NCBI GenBank assembly: GCA_965243335.1
Contig: OZ251545.1
Location: 806,001-870,000 of the forward strand
From: JAJDXW01 sp965243335
Lineage (GTDB): Bacteria; Pseudomonadota; Gammaproteobacteria; HK1
Reading direction: 5' to 3'
DNA length: 64,000 bases
Part shown: positions 16,270 through 24,798 of the stretch, piece after piece
Layout of the letters: the number at the start of each line of letters is the position of its first letter
Position numbering within the stretch: position 1 is the first letter of the stretch
Translations under genes and position numbers: made by a program
Notes under the pieces: generated by a model
What the model saw: only the letters and a program-made list of their open reading frames with translations
Told to the model about the DNA's origin: nothing
Databases searched by the model: none

Positions 16270-17625
16270 ATGGGGAAGTACGCCGCGGACCGGGAGGCTC
16301 TCGCCGCCCTCGTGGGGGAGGCCGAGGTTCACCGCGACGTTTACGTCGACGACGAGGTGTTCGCGCTCGAGATGCGCCATCTCTTCGCCAACACGTGGGT
16401 CTACGTCGGGCACGAGAGCGAGGTTCCGTCTCCGGGCGACTTCGTCACCACCGACGTCGGGACCCAGCCCGTCGTCATGGTGCGCGGCGATGACGGGGCG
16501 ATCCGGGTCCTCCACAACCGCTGCCCCCACAAGGGCACCCGCCTCCTGACGGAGCGCTCGGGCAACGCCGGGCGGCATATCCGCTGCCCCTACCATGCGT
16601 GGACGTTCCGGACCGACGGCGGCCTCTACGCGATCCCGCTTCGCGGCGGCTACGACGGTACCGGGCTCGAGGGCCGCGCCGCCGCCCGGGGGATCGCCCG
16701 GGTGGGGGCGGAGCACACGTACCGCGGCTTCGTCTTCGCCCGGCTGAGCGAGGCCGGCATCGGCTTCGAGGAGTACTTCGGCGAGTCGCTCTCCAGCCTC
16801 GACAACATGGTGGACCGCTCCCCGGCCGGGCGGCTCGAGGCGGCGGGGCCGCCCCTTCGCTACCTGCACCGGTGCAACTGGAAGATGCTGGTCGAGAACC
16901 AGACCGACGCCTGCCACCCGATGGTCGCCCACGAGTCCTCGGCGGGGACCGCGGTCCGGCTCTGGGAGGAGATGCAGAAGCCCGAGGGCGCGAAGAAGCC
17001 GATGGCGCTGGAGGTCATCGCCCCCTTCGTGTCGCGCTACGAGTTCTTCGAGGAGATGGGGATCCGGGTGTGGCCGAACGGCCACGGCCACACCGGGGTC
17101 CACCACTCCATCCACTCCGACTACTCTACCGTGCCCGGCTACTTCGAGCGCATGGCGGAGGCCTGGGGCGAGGAGCGGGCGCGCGCCATCCTCGGCGAGA
17201 ACCGGCACAACACCGTCTACTTCCCGAACACGATGGTGAAGGGGCCGATCCAGCTCCTCCGCCGCTTCCAGCCGATCGCGGCCGACCGCACCCTCGTCGA
17301 GAGCTACGTCTTCCGGCTCGTGGACGCCCCCGACCTGCTGCTCGAGCGGACCGTCATGTACAACCGCCTCATCAACGCCCCGACCTCCATCGTCGGGCAC
17401 GACGACCTGGAGATCTACGAGCGCATGCAGGCCGGCCTCGTCTCCGACGGGATCGAGTGGGTGAACCTCGAACGGCTCCGGGCCGGCGGCGAGGACCACC
17501 GCGGGACCGCGGTCGTGAACGGGACGAGCGAGCGCCAGATGCGCAACCAGTTCGCGGCCTGGAAGCGGTTCATGGACCTGCCGGCGGGGGCGGGGGCGGG
17601 GACAGGGACGGGGAGCGCCGGATGA
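16270..17625 (+). CDS. Rieske aromatic ring-hydroxylating oxygenase, alpha subunit
   Basis: 451 residues. The Rieske [2Fe-2S] ligands are C85/H87 and C106/H109 (NRCPHKGT, IRCPYHAW). The mononuclear iron site is in TDACHPMVAH, with D213, H216 and H221 as the bridging Asp and two His ligands. The enzyme would insert one or two oxygens into an aromatic or related substrate. GGAGGGG precedes the ATG at 16270; an ATG at 16255 is less well placed. The beta-subunit gene overlaps its stop codon. No dedicated ferredoxin or reductase gene lies next to it, so electrons must come from elsewhere. Confidence 0.92.
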   Translation: MGKYAADREALAALVGEAEVHRDVYVDDEVFALEMRHLFANTWVYVGHESEVPSPGDFVTTDVGTQPVVMVRGDDGAIRVLHNRCPHKGTRLLTERSGNAGRHIRCPYHAWTFRTDGGLYAIPLRGGYDGTGLEGRAAARGIARVGAEHTYRGFVFARLSEAGIGFEEYFGESLSSLDNMVDRSPAGRLEAAGPPLRYLHRCNWKMLVENQTDACHPMVAHESSAGTAVRLWEEMQKPEGAKKPMALEVIAPFVSRYEFFEEMGIRVWPNGHGHTGVHHSIHSDYSTVPGYFERMAEAWGEERARAILGENRHNTVYFPNTMVKGPIQLLRRFQPIAADRTLVESYVFRLVDAPDLLLERTVMYNRLINAPTSIVGHDDLEIYERMQAGLVSDGIEWVNLERLRAGGEDHRGTAVVNGTSERQMRNQFAAWKRFMDLPAGAGAGTGTGSAG

Positions 17626-18104
17626 CCGCTCCCGACCGCGGCGCCCTCGTGGACTTCGTCTACCACGAGGCGGCCCTCCTCGACGAGGGGCGGTTCGACG
17701 AATGGCTGGCCCTGTTCGCCCCGCACGGCCGCTACTGGATGCCCCTGGAGCCCGGCCAGACCGACCCCCTCCTCGTGACCTCGCTCCTCTACGAGGACCT
17801 CTTCATGCTCCGGCTCCGGGTGGAGCGGCTGAAGGGCGCGCGCACGTTCTCGCAGAAGCCGCCGAGCCGCGGCCACCACCTGCTGCAGCGCCCGCGGGTC
17901 GAGCGGTTCGAGCCCGAGGCGGGCCGGTTCGCGACCGCCACCGCCTTCCACTACGTCGAGACCCGGCTCGACGAGCAGGCGCTCTACGCCGGGTGGGCCC
18001 GCCACGAGCTCGAGGTCGTGGACGGGGCGCTGCGCATCGCCCTCAAGCGGGTCGACCTCGTGAACTGCGACGCGGCGTTCGGGAACATCCAGCTATTCCC
18101 CTGA
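17622..18104 (+). CDS. aromatic ring-hydroxylating oxygenase, beta subunit
   Basis: 160 residues, the typical length of the small structural subunit, with an SnoaL/NTF2-like cone fold. Characteristic features are the N-terminal FVYHEAALLDEGRFDEWLAL followed by GRYWMPL, and a C-terminal LVNCDAAFGNIQLF. The subunit assembles with alpha into hexamers and has no cofactor. Its ATG overlaps the alpha stop codon (ATGA), so the two are translationally coupled. Confidence 0.9.
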   Translation: MTAPDRGALVDFVYHEAALLDEGRFDEWLALFAPHGRYWMPLEPGQTDPLLVTSLLYEDLFMLRLRVERLKGARTFSQKPPSRGHHLLQRPRVERFEPEAGRFATATAFHYVETRLDEQALYAGWARHELEVVDGALRIALKRVDLVNCDAAFGNIQLFP

Positions 18105-18213
18105 CGGGCGGGGCAGGCGGAGGCGGGCGGAGGCGGGCCGCCGCGGGGAAGGCAGGGCAGGGCTCATGAAGGACGGGTCGTGAGGACGAAGGACGGATCG
18201 TGAGGAAGGGGCG

Positions 18214-18939
18214 GTGAAGGAAGGGGAGGGGAGAGGCGCCGGCTCCGGCCTCCGCAAGGTCCGCGTCTGGGACCGGCCGACCCGGATCTTCCACTGGGTC
18301 CTGGTCGCGCTGGTGGTCGTGTGCTACGTGAGCGGGGACAACGGGCGTTACGACGTCCACGTTCCCGCCGGGCAGGCCCTGCTGATCCTCGTCCTCGCGC
18401 GGGTGCTCTGGGGCTTCGTGGGGAGCGAGCCGTCGCGCTTCCGGTCGTTCGTCCGCCCGCCCCGCGAGATCGCTTCGTACCTCCGGACCCTCGCGAAGCG
18501 CGCGCCGGGGGGCCGCCCCGGCCACAACCCCCTCGGGGGCCTCTCCGTCGTCGCGATGATCCTCGTCCTCCTCCTCCAGGCGGGCCTCGGGCTGTTCGCG
18601 GTGGACGTGGACGGGCTCCACGAAGGCCCGCTCAGCTTCGCCGTCAGCTACGACATGGCCCGCGCGGCGGCCGAGCTGCACGAGGACGTGGTGGATGTCC
18701 TCCTCGTCCTCGTCGGCCTGCACCTCGCCGCGATCCTCTTCCACCGGCTCTACAAGCGCGAGAGGCTCGTGAAGCCGATGGTGACGGGCTGGGCCTCGCT
18801 CCCCGACGCCGGGGCCGGGGCCGGCGCCGACGACCGGCCCGCCCCCCGCCTCGTCTCCGACTGGCGGGCGCTCCTCGTCCTCGCCGTCTCCGCCGCCGTC
18901 GTCCTCGGCGGCTTCGCGCTCGCGCAGCGCTTCCTGTGA
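18214..18939 (+). CDS. b-type cytochrome, cytochrome b561 / Ni-Fe hydrogenase cyt b family
   Basis: 241 residues with about five membrane segments. The N-terminal KVRVWDRPTRIFHWVLVALV has the R-x-FHW heme-ligand pattern of the cytochrome b561/b(NiFe) family. Further His residues lie in AAELHEDVVDVLLVLVGLHL and ILFHRLYKRERL. It passes electrons between quinone and a redox partner at the inner membrane. The GTG start at 18214 has GGAAGGGG upstream. It overlaps the dsrC start, so it may belong to the Dsr-type electron chain; it could also serve a c-type cytochrome elsewhere. Confidence 0.85.
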   Translation: MKEGEGRGAGSGLRKVRVWDRPTRIFHWVLVALVVVCYVSGDNGRYDVHVPAGQALLILVLARVLWGFVGSEPSRFRSFVRPPREIASYLRTLAKRAPGGRPGHNPLGGLSVVAMILVLLLQAGLGLFAVDVDGLHEGPLSFAVSYDMARAAAELHEDVVDVLLVLVGLHLAAILFHRLYKRERLVKPMVTGWASLPDAGAGAGADDRPAPRLVSDWRALLVLAVSAAVVLGGFALAQRFL

Positions 18940-19262
18940 ACGGAAGCTCTCCCGCGCTCGAGACGGACCCGGAGGGGTATCTCGTCCGGATCGAGGACTG
19001 GTCCGCCGACGTCGCGGAGGCGATGGCCCGCGCGGACGGGTGCGCGCTGACCGACGCCCACTGGCAGGTGATCGACTTCCTCCGGGAGTACTACGCCGAG
19101 TACGGGTTCGCGCCCGCGGTCCGGATCCTCACCCGCGCGATCGCCCGCCGGCTCGGGCCGGACAAGGGCAACAGCCGCTACCTCTACCGGCTCTTCCCGG
19201 ACGGCCCCGCCCGCCAGGCCTGCCGCTACGCAGGGCTGCCGAAGCCGACCGGGTGCATCTGA
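18936..19262 (+). CDS. dsrC: DsrC/TusE-family sulfur relay protein with both redox cysteines
   Basis: 108 residues with a GTG start overlapping the previous stop. The C-terminal arm ACRYAGLPKPTGCI has the penultimate Cys and a second Cys eleven residues before it. Both are needed for the DsrC trisulfide cycle, and TusE proteins lack the upstream one. This supports a role in dissimilatory sulfur metabolism, carrying sulfur to or from a Dsr reductase and being reduced by DsrMK-type complexes. DsrM- and DsrK-like genes follow directly. Confidence 0.88.
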   Translation: MNGSSPALETDPEGYLVRIEDWSADVAEAMARADGCALTDAHWQVIDFLREYYAEYGFAPAVRILTRAIARRLGPDKGNSRYLYRLFPDGPARQACRYAGLPKPTGCI

Positions 19263-19333
19263 CCGGTTGCCGACCGGGGAGGGCGGTTCGCGCCGGGGGC
19301 GGCGGCCAGGGGCGGAGACGGAGGCGGAGGGTG

Positions 19334-20059
19334 ATGCAGCTCGCGGGGACGCTGATGGCGGGGTGGCTCTGGATCGCCGTCGCGGCGGCGGTCGCGGGCC
19401 TCGCGTGGAGGAAGCTCATATGGCTCCGCGCGCCCGCGCCCCTGCCGATGCCGCTTCCGCCGGCCCCCGCGACCTGGGCCGGGGTCGCGCTCCGGATGCT
19501 CCGCGAGGGGATGCTCTTCGAGACCCTGTTCCGGGCGAGCCGGTGGACCTGGCTCTTCGGCTGGCTCTTCCACGCGGCCCTGCTGCTCGTCCTCGTCCGC
19601 CACACGTGGCTCTTCGTCGACCCGGTCCCGGCCTGGATCGGGCCGCTGTTCGCGGCGGGCGGGGGGCTGAGCGCGGTCCTCGCCGCCTCCCTCCTCGGGC
19701 TCCTCGCCCGTCGCCTCTTCGTCGCGCGCGTCCGCTACGTCTCCGTTCCCTCGGACTACCTCATGCTGCTCCTCATCCTCGCCGTCGCGGGGAGCGGGGC
19801 GTGGCTCGGCCACGTAGACCCGCGCTCGCTCGGCCCGGCCCGCGAGTTCGCCTTGGGGCTCGTGCGCCTGGAGTCACGGCCCCTCCCCCTCGACCCCGTG
19901 CTCTGGCTGCACCTCGGCGGGGCCGGGCTGCTCGTCGCGCTCCTCCCCTTCAGCAAGCTCCTCCACGCGCCCGGCGTCTTCCTGACCCCCACCCGCCGGC
20001 GGCCGGACCGCGTGCGCGGGCGGCGCGCGGACGCCGCCCGGGAGCGCCCGGACCGGTGA
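19334..20059 (+). CDS. dsrM: DsrM-like membrane cytochrome b (NarI family)
   Basis: 241 residues with five to six membrane helices and the NarI-like layout of DsrM. His pairs for two b hemes lie within membrane segments (WLFHAALLLVLVRHTW and LWLHLGG with LLHAPG). It would pass electrons from menaquinol or quinol to the DsrK subunit. GGAGG lies just ahead of the ATG at 19334. The basic C-terminal tail is Arg-rich. Its partner dsrK follows after one small gene. Confidence 0.82.
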   Translation: MQLAGTLMAGWLWIAVAAAVAGLAWRKLIWLRAPAPLPMPLPPAPATWAGVALRMLREGMLFETLFRASRWTWLFGWLFHAALLLVLVRHTWLFVDPVPAWIGPLFAAGGGLSAVLAASLLGLLARRLFVARVRYVSVPSDYLMLLLILAVAGSGAWLGHVDPRSLGPAREFALGLVRLESRPLPLDPVLWLHLGGAGLLVALLPFSKLLHAPGVFLTPTRRRPDRVRGRRADAARERPDR

Positions 20060-20367
20060 GCACCCTGCACACCGTCAACCGCTCCCCCTTCGAGCATGGG
20101 GCGTTGGAAGCCTGCCTCGCCCGGGTGCGGCCGGGGAGCGCGGTCCTCCTCATCGAGGACGGGGTGCTCGGCGCGCTCGACGGTACCCGGTTCGCGCCCC
20201 GGCTTGCGGCGCTCTCGGTCGGCGGGGTCGAGTGCTTCGCCCTCGGCCCGGACCTCGCCGCGCGGGGGGTCGAGCCCGCCCGCTTGGCCGCCTGCGTTGG
20301 GGTGGTCGACTACGCCGGGTTCGTCGACCTCGCCTGCCGCTTCGCGAGGACGGTCGCGTGGACGTAG
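20056..20367 (+). CDS. dsrH: DsrH/TusB-family protein
   Basis: 103 residues. STLHTVNRSPFEHGALEACL, then AVLLIEDGVLGAL and VVDYAGFVDL match the DsrH/TusB fold, the sulfur-relay partner of DsrE and DsrF. The likely sulfur-relay Cys is in LEACLARV. Its start overlaps the dsrM stop. It lies between dsrM and dsrK, whereas Allochromatium has dsrEFH upstream of dsrC; dsrE and dsrF are not in the window. Confidence 0.82.
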   Translation: MSTLHTVNRSPFEHGALEACLARVRPGSAVLLIEDGVLGALDGTRFAPRLAALSVGGVECFALGPDLAARGVEPARLAACVGVVDYAGFVDLACRFARTVAWT

Positions 20368-20499
20368 ACCCCTTGCGACCCTGCCCCCCGACCGTGCGGG
20401 AGCGGACGCTGTTTCGGCGCCGGGCCGGCGGGCATCGGACCCCGGTTCGGGCCGGCGCGCCGCCCAGCCGATACCCTGGCGTGAGGTTGCGCTGAGCCC

Positions 20500-21948
20500 G
20501 TGGCCGCCCGGTTCCCGGTCCCGAAGCTCGCGCCGGGCGCCGCCGCCGGCCTCGTCTCGCGCCGGGCCGGCCCGGAGACCCAGCGCGCCCTCGGGTTCCC
20601 CGGCGAGCTGGTCCCCGACTGGGAGGCGGCGGCGGTCGCGGCGATGGGGGAGGTCGTCGCCGAGCGCGGGGCGCTCCGGCTCTTCCTCGACGCGTGCATG
20701 AAGTGCGGGGCGTGCACCGACAAGTGCCACTACTTCCTCGGGACCGGCGACCCGAAGAACATGCCGGTCGCGCGCCAGGACCTCTTCCGGGACGTGTACC
20801 GGCGCTACCACACCCTCTCGGGCCGGCTCGTTCCGTGGCTGGTCGGGGCGAAGAAGCTCACCCCGGAGATGCTCGAAGACTGGTACGCCTACTTCCACCA
20901 GTGCTCGCAGTGCCGGCGGTGTGCGGTCTACTGCCCGGTCGGGATCGACACCGCGGAGTTCGCGATGGCCGCGCGGGAGGTGATGGACCGCATCGGGATC
21001 GGGCAGCACTACACCAACGACGTCGTGGAGAAGGCGGGCCGGCTCGGGAACAACCTCGGCCTGCCGGGGCCGGCCCTCGCCGACACCCTCGCCGGGCTCG
21101 AGGAAGACGTCCTGGAGGAGACCGGGGCGGCGGTGCGCCTGCCCCTCGACGACCCGGGGGCGGACGTCCTGCTCGTGACCCCCTCCGCCGACTTCTTCGC
21201 CGAGCCGCACGTGGACGGGCTCATCGGCTACGCCAAGGTCTTCCACCAGGCGGGGCTGCGCTGGACCCTGAGCACCCAGGCGTCGGAGGCGGCCAACTTC
21301 GCGCTCTTCATGGGGAGCCGCGAGCACATGGCGGCGCTCGCGCGGCGCATCGTCGAGGCGGCCCGTGCGATGGGGGCTTCCCGGATCGTCTTCGGCGAGT
21401 GCGGGCACGCCTGGCGGGTGGGCCACAACCACCTCGAAGCGCTCGCGGGGCCGCTCGATTTCCTGGCCCGGGGCCGGGTCGAGCACGTGGTGGAGGTGAC
21501 GGACGAGCTCATCCGGCGCGGGGCCCTCGCCCTCGACCCCGCCGCCAACGACCACCGCCGGGTGACCTACCACGACTCGTGCAACGTCGCGCGCGCCTCG
21601 CGGCTCGGCGACGAGCCGGGCGGCCAGTTCAGCGTCCCCCGGCGGGTGCTGCGGGCAGTCTGCAACCACTACGTGGAGATGGCCCGGAACACCACCCGGG
21701 AGGCGACGTTCTGCTGCGGGGCGGGGGGCGGCCTCCTCGCCGACGACCTCATGGAGTTGCGGGTGAAGGGAGCGGGGCCGCGCATGGCGGCGTTCCGCGC
21801 CGCCGAGGTCACCCACCTCGCCGCGATGTGCGCGATCTGCAAGAGCCAGCTCGCCCGAGTGTTCCCGGAGTACGGCTTCGACCGCGAGCAGGTGATCAGC
21901 GTCCACCACCTGGTCGGGGACGCGGTCCGGCTCGGGGCGAGGTCCTGA
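20500..21948 (+). CDS. dsrK: DsrK-like iron-sulfur protein (HdrD family)
   Basis: 482 residues. Two [4Fe-4S] motifs are present: C66/C69/C72/C76 (CMKCGACTDKC) and C135/C138/C141/C145 (CSQCRRCAVYC). The C-terminal half has CCG-type cysteines in FGECGHAW, YHDSCNVAR and FCCGAGGGLL, which bind the non-cubane cluster of HdrD-like disulfide reductases. It is expected to reduce DsrC disulfide or trisulfide using electrons from DsrM. The GTG start at 20500 is used. Its final 3' 618 bp plus about 140 bp of downstream DNA are repeated at 22466-23220. Confidence 0.88.
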   Translation: MAARFPVPKLAPGAAAGLVSRRAGPETQRALGFPGELVPDWEAAAVAAMGEVVAERGALRLFLDACMKCGACTDKCHYFLGTGDPKNMPVARQDLFRDVYRRYHTLSGRLVPWLVGAKKLTPEMLEDWYAYFHQCSQCRRCAVYCPVGIDTAEFAMAAREVMDRIGIGQHYTNDVVEKAGRLGNNLGLPGPALADTLAGLEEDVLEETGAAVRLPLDDPGADVLLVTPSADFFAEPHVDGLIGYAKVFHQAGLRWTLSTQASEAANFALFMGSREHMAALARRIVEAARAMGASRIVFGECGHAWRVGHNHLEALAGPLDFLARGRVEHVVEVTDELIRRGALALDPAANDHRRVTYHDSCNVARASRLGDEPGGQFSVPRRVLRAVCNHYVEMARNTTREATFCCGAGGGLLADDLMELRVKGAGPRMAAFRAAEVTHLAAMCAICKSQLARVFPEYGFDREQVISVHHLVGDAVRLGARS

Positions 21949-22105
21949 TCCCGCGCTCCGGGGGCCGCCGGGCGCGGGCGCGGCGCGCCGGACGTCGAGG
22001 ATGGATCGGGCGGGATGCGTTTGACGAGGCGAGGGAAGCGTCGAAGCGTCTTGGGGAGTTGGACGCGGGGCATCCGCGGTTGGCGGAACCCGGAGAGGCG
22101 GCCCA

Positions 22106-22369
22106 CTATGGCACGCTGACGGGCGCCAGCAGGTCGATCCCGGTGTTGCGCTCCGGGAGCAGGAGATCCGCCAATGCGCGAGGAAGCGGGTCACCGTGCT
22201 CCATGCACGACTCCGCCATCTTGCGCGCAAGACCCTGCGCGATCTCGGCGGTCTCGGTGACGCTGCGTCCTTCCGCAACCAAGCCGGGAACGTCGGGACT
22301 CGTAGCCAGAAAGCCGCCTTCATCCAATGGTTCGACATGGAGCCGGATCGCTGCCTCATTCATGAGCAT
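22106..22369 (-). CDS. hicB: HicB-family antitoxin
   Basis: 87 residues. The HicB fold is recognisable in IRLHVEPLDEGGFLATSPDV followed by PGLVAEGRSVTETAE, the partial RNase H-like HicB domain. No HicA toxin gene lies next to it on either side, so it is an orphan antitoxin or a stand-alone HicB protein. It sits in the spacer between the two dsrK tail copies. Start is ATG at 22369, with a second ATG at 22363. Confidence 0.78.
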   Translation of the reverse strand: MLMNEAAIRLHVEPLDEGGFLATSPDVPGLVAEGRSVTETAEIAQGLARKMAESCMEHGDPLPRALADLLLPERNTGIDLLAPVSVP

Positions 22370-22465
22370 CGTCCTCGAAGTCGGAATGGCGGGAGTATAG
22401 CGCTCAGCGCCACCGCCGCCCGCTCCAGCACGCGGGTCCGGGCGACGAGCGCCGCGCCCCGGCTC

Positions 22466-23082
22466 GCGGCGCTCGCGCGACGCATCGTCGAGGCGGCCCG
22501 CGCGCTGGGGGCTTCCCGGATCGTCTTCGGGGAGTGCGGGCACGCCTGGCGGTGGGCCACAACCACCTCGAAGCGCTCGCGGGTCCGCTCGACTTCCTGG
22601 CCCGGGGCCGGGTCGAGCACGTGGTGGAGGTGACGGACGAGCTCATCCGGCGCGGGGCCCTCGCCCTCGACCCCGCCGCCAACGACCACCGCCGGGTGAC
22701 CTACCACGATTCGTGCAACGTCGCGCGCGCCTCGCGGCTCGGCGACGAGCCGGGCGGCCAGTTCAGCGTCCCCCGGCGGGTGCTGCGGGCGGTCTGCAAC
22801 CACTACGTGGAGATGGCCCGGAACACCACCCGGGAGGCGACGTTCTGCTGCGGGGCGGGGGGCGGCCTCCTCGCCGACGACCTCATGGCGCTGCGGGTGA
22901 AGGGGGCGGGGCCGCGCGTGGAGGCGTTCCGCGCCGCCGAGGTCACCCACCTCTCCGCGATGTGCGTGATCTGCAAGAGCCAGCTCGCGCGCGTGTTCCC
23001 GGAGTACGGCTTCGACCGCGAGCAGGTGATCAGCGCGCACCACCTGGTCGGCGACGCGGTCCGGCTTGGGGCGAAGTCCTGA
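22466..23082 (+). pseudogene. dsrK: truncated, frameshifted second copy of the dsrK 3' part
   Basis: This corresponds to about the last 205 codons of dsrK. The copy starts at AALARRIVEAARALGASRIV, loses one G near 22553 inside the codons for HAWRVGHNH, and is then intact in the shifted frame through GDAVRLGAKS and the stop at 23082. It lacks both [4Fe-4S] motifs. Few other differences from dsrK are seen, so decay is recent. From 22534 the shifted frame is open and could in principle express a C-terminal fragment. Confidence 0.85.
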
Positions 23083-23287
23083 TCCCGCGTTCTGGGGGCC
23101 GCCGGGCGCGGGCGCGGCGCGCCGGACGTCGAGGATGGATCGGGCGGGATGCATTTGACGAGGCGAGGGAAGCGTTGAAGCGTCTTGGGGAGTTGGACGC
23201 GGGGCATCGGCGGTTGGCGGGGTTGGAGGGGAAGCTGGCTCGGGCGGAGGAGAAGTGACGCCAAGGGCGCTGCCTGATGCCGCCGCT

Positions 23288-24704
23288 CATAGGCAGGATC
23301 TTATAATTATTTGATTTTGTTCGAATTTTATCTTGAAATCCCATTCGGAGTCTCCTATCATGGGGTTGAGCAAAGCCACGAGGTTACGGAGACTCGAACG
23401 GGACGAAAGCATCTTATCGAATTCGCGGACCGATTCAAGCGGGTCCTGTCGGCACAAAGTGTCAACGCCTTGGGCCGTCTGACACGATATTGTCATCGCG
23501 AGCGGGTGATCCCGCCGCATCGCATGGCGATGAGCCTGTTGGCAAGCTGCGCGAGAGACCGGGTTCAGACCCTCGCCGACCTGCAACGGGATTTCAACGC
23601 GCTGTTCGGGACTTCGGTGGCCTACAAGCCGTTTCATAATCAACTGGCGAAACGGCAGTTTGCCGACTTCATGCGAGAGTTGGCGTGCAAGATCATTGAA
23701 CGGTGGACGGTGCAGGTATTGAAGGCGCAGCCGGGCGGAGCTTTCAGCGAATTTGGCCGCGTCCTGATTCAGGACGGCAGTTCGTTCGCGGTCCACGACG
23801 CGCTGTCGAAACATTATCCGGGGCGATTTCGAGCTCGTTCCCCGGCAGCAGTGGAATTGCACGTGACCATGGACCTGCTGCGCGATTGCGCCTCGAAGAT
23901 CACCCTCGCTACGGATACGGCGCCGGAGCGCCCGTACTTGCCGCGCGCCCACACCCTGAAGGGGGACTTGCTGGTGGCCGATCGGGGGTATTTCAGCCTT
24001 GATTACCTGCGCGAGGTCGATGCGGCGGGCGGGTCCTACGTGGTTCGGGGCAAGACCTCGCTCAATCCGGTGGTTCAGGCGGGCTACGGGGCCGGGGGCC
24101 GGGTCCTGAGAGGAATGCGCGGGCAGAGGCTCAGCGAGCTTCGCAAGAAAGGTCTCCTCGATTTCGACGTGGTTTGGGGCCAAGGGGACAAGGAGTTCCA
24201 GGCACGTTTGATTGTCAGTTGGAATCGGTCGAAGGGGCAGTATCGCTATCTGGTCACCAATTTGCCCCGCGACCGATCTACCCCCGAAGCGGTTGACCAA
24301 GCCTATCGGCTTCGTTGGCAAATCGAGCTACTTTTCAAGGAATGGAAGTCTTACGTCAATCTGCACGCTTTCAACACCGCCAATCCAGCCATCGCCGAGG
24401 GACTGATCTGGGCGGCGGTCGCCGCGGCGGCGATGAAGCGCTACCTTGCCCATATGACGCAGGTATTGCGCGCGGTGGAAGTCTCCACACGCAAGGTCGC
24501 CAGGTGCGCCCATCACGTCCTCACGGATCTGTTCAGAGTCTTGACTTCACAATCACCCGGCGATCTGCATGAGACATTGCGCGCGGCAATCGAATATCTC
24601 GCGAACAATGCAACCCGAGCACATCCCAAGAGAGAACGACGAACCGGGAGACTACAATTCGGTATCGTCCCAATCCTCGACATCGCTTAAGTACCTAACT
24701 TATG
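23288..24704 (+). mobile_element. IS4-family insertion sequence
   Basis: About 1.4 kb with a single transposase gene. Imperfect terminal inverted repeats are suggested by CATAGGCAGGATCTTATAA at the left (23288) and the complement of TTAAGTACCTAACTTATG at the right (24687-24704), the right one overlapping the transposase stop codon. No clear target-site duplication was seen, so the ends are approximate. Base composition is lower in GC than the flanking dsr region. Confidence 0.7.
23311..24690 (+). CDS. IS4-family transposase
   Basis: 459 residues, complete. DDE-type catalytic positions are visible: Asp in RVLIQDGSSFAVHD, Asp in KGDLLVADRGYFS, and Glu in the YREK motif YRLRWQIELLFKEWKS. The sequence appears intact, so the element may be active. 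A TTG at 23311 is the first start in the frame; the true start could be internal. Confidence 0.9.
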   Translation: MILFEFYLEIPFGVSYHGVEQSHEVTETRTGRKHLIEFADRFKRVLSAQSVNALGRLTRYCHRERVIPPHRMAMSLLASCARDRVQTLADLQRDFNALFGTSVAYKPFHNQLAKRQFADFMRELACKIIERWTVQVLKAQPGGAFSEFGRVLIQDGSSFAVHDALSKHYPGRFRARSPAAVELHVTMDLLRDCASKITLATDTAPERPYLPRAHTLKGDLLVADRGYFSLDYLREVDAAGGSYVVRGKTSLNPVVQAGYGAGGRVLRGMRGQRLSELRKKGLLDFDVVWGQGDKEFQARLIVSWNRSKGQYRYLVTNLPRDRSTPEAVDQAYRLRWQIELLFKEWKSYVNLHAFNTANPAIAEGLIWAAVAAAAMKRYLAHMTQVLRAVEVSTRKVARCAHHVLTDLFRVLTSQSPGDLHETLRAAIEYLANNATRAHPKRERRTGRLQFGIVPILDIA

Positions 24705-24798
24705 ACTGGTGCATACTTGATCGGGCGTTCATGCCATGAACTACCGATTCAGTACTATCCTTACTTCAGGAGATTCTTGTTCGGTGTAACTGCTTTTA

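Larger units (their letters stand above)
21331..23220. repeat. tandem duplication of the dsrK 3' end (two units of about 755 bp)
   Basis: Unit A spans 21331-22086 and unit B 22466-23220. They match nearly base for base from the GGCGCTCGCGCGRCGCATCG start through the dsrK stop and about 140 bp beyond (ending GCATCSGCGGTTGGCGG). Unit B is one base shorter because a G is lost near 22553. The 380 bp between them carries a HicB-type gene. The near identity indicates a recent event. Confidence 0.9.

Noticed and set aside
22713..23258. A 181-residue frame in the second dsrK copy ending DAFDEAREALKRLGELDAGH
   Set aside because: Most of it is out of frame with DsrK. Only the tail looks protein-like, and its counterpart after unit A does not continue as a gene.
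24691..24798. A structured non-coding RNA downstream of the RT-nitrilase gene
   Set aside because: UG reverse transcriptases can use RNAs, but this 108-bp gap shows no strong conserved stem and part of it is the IS end.
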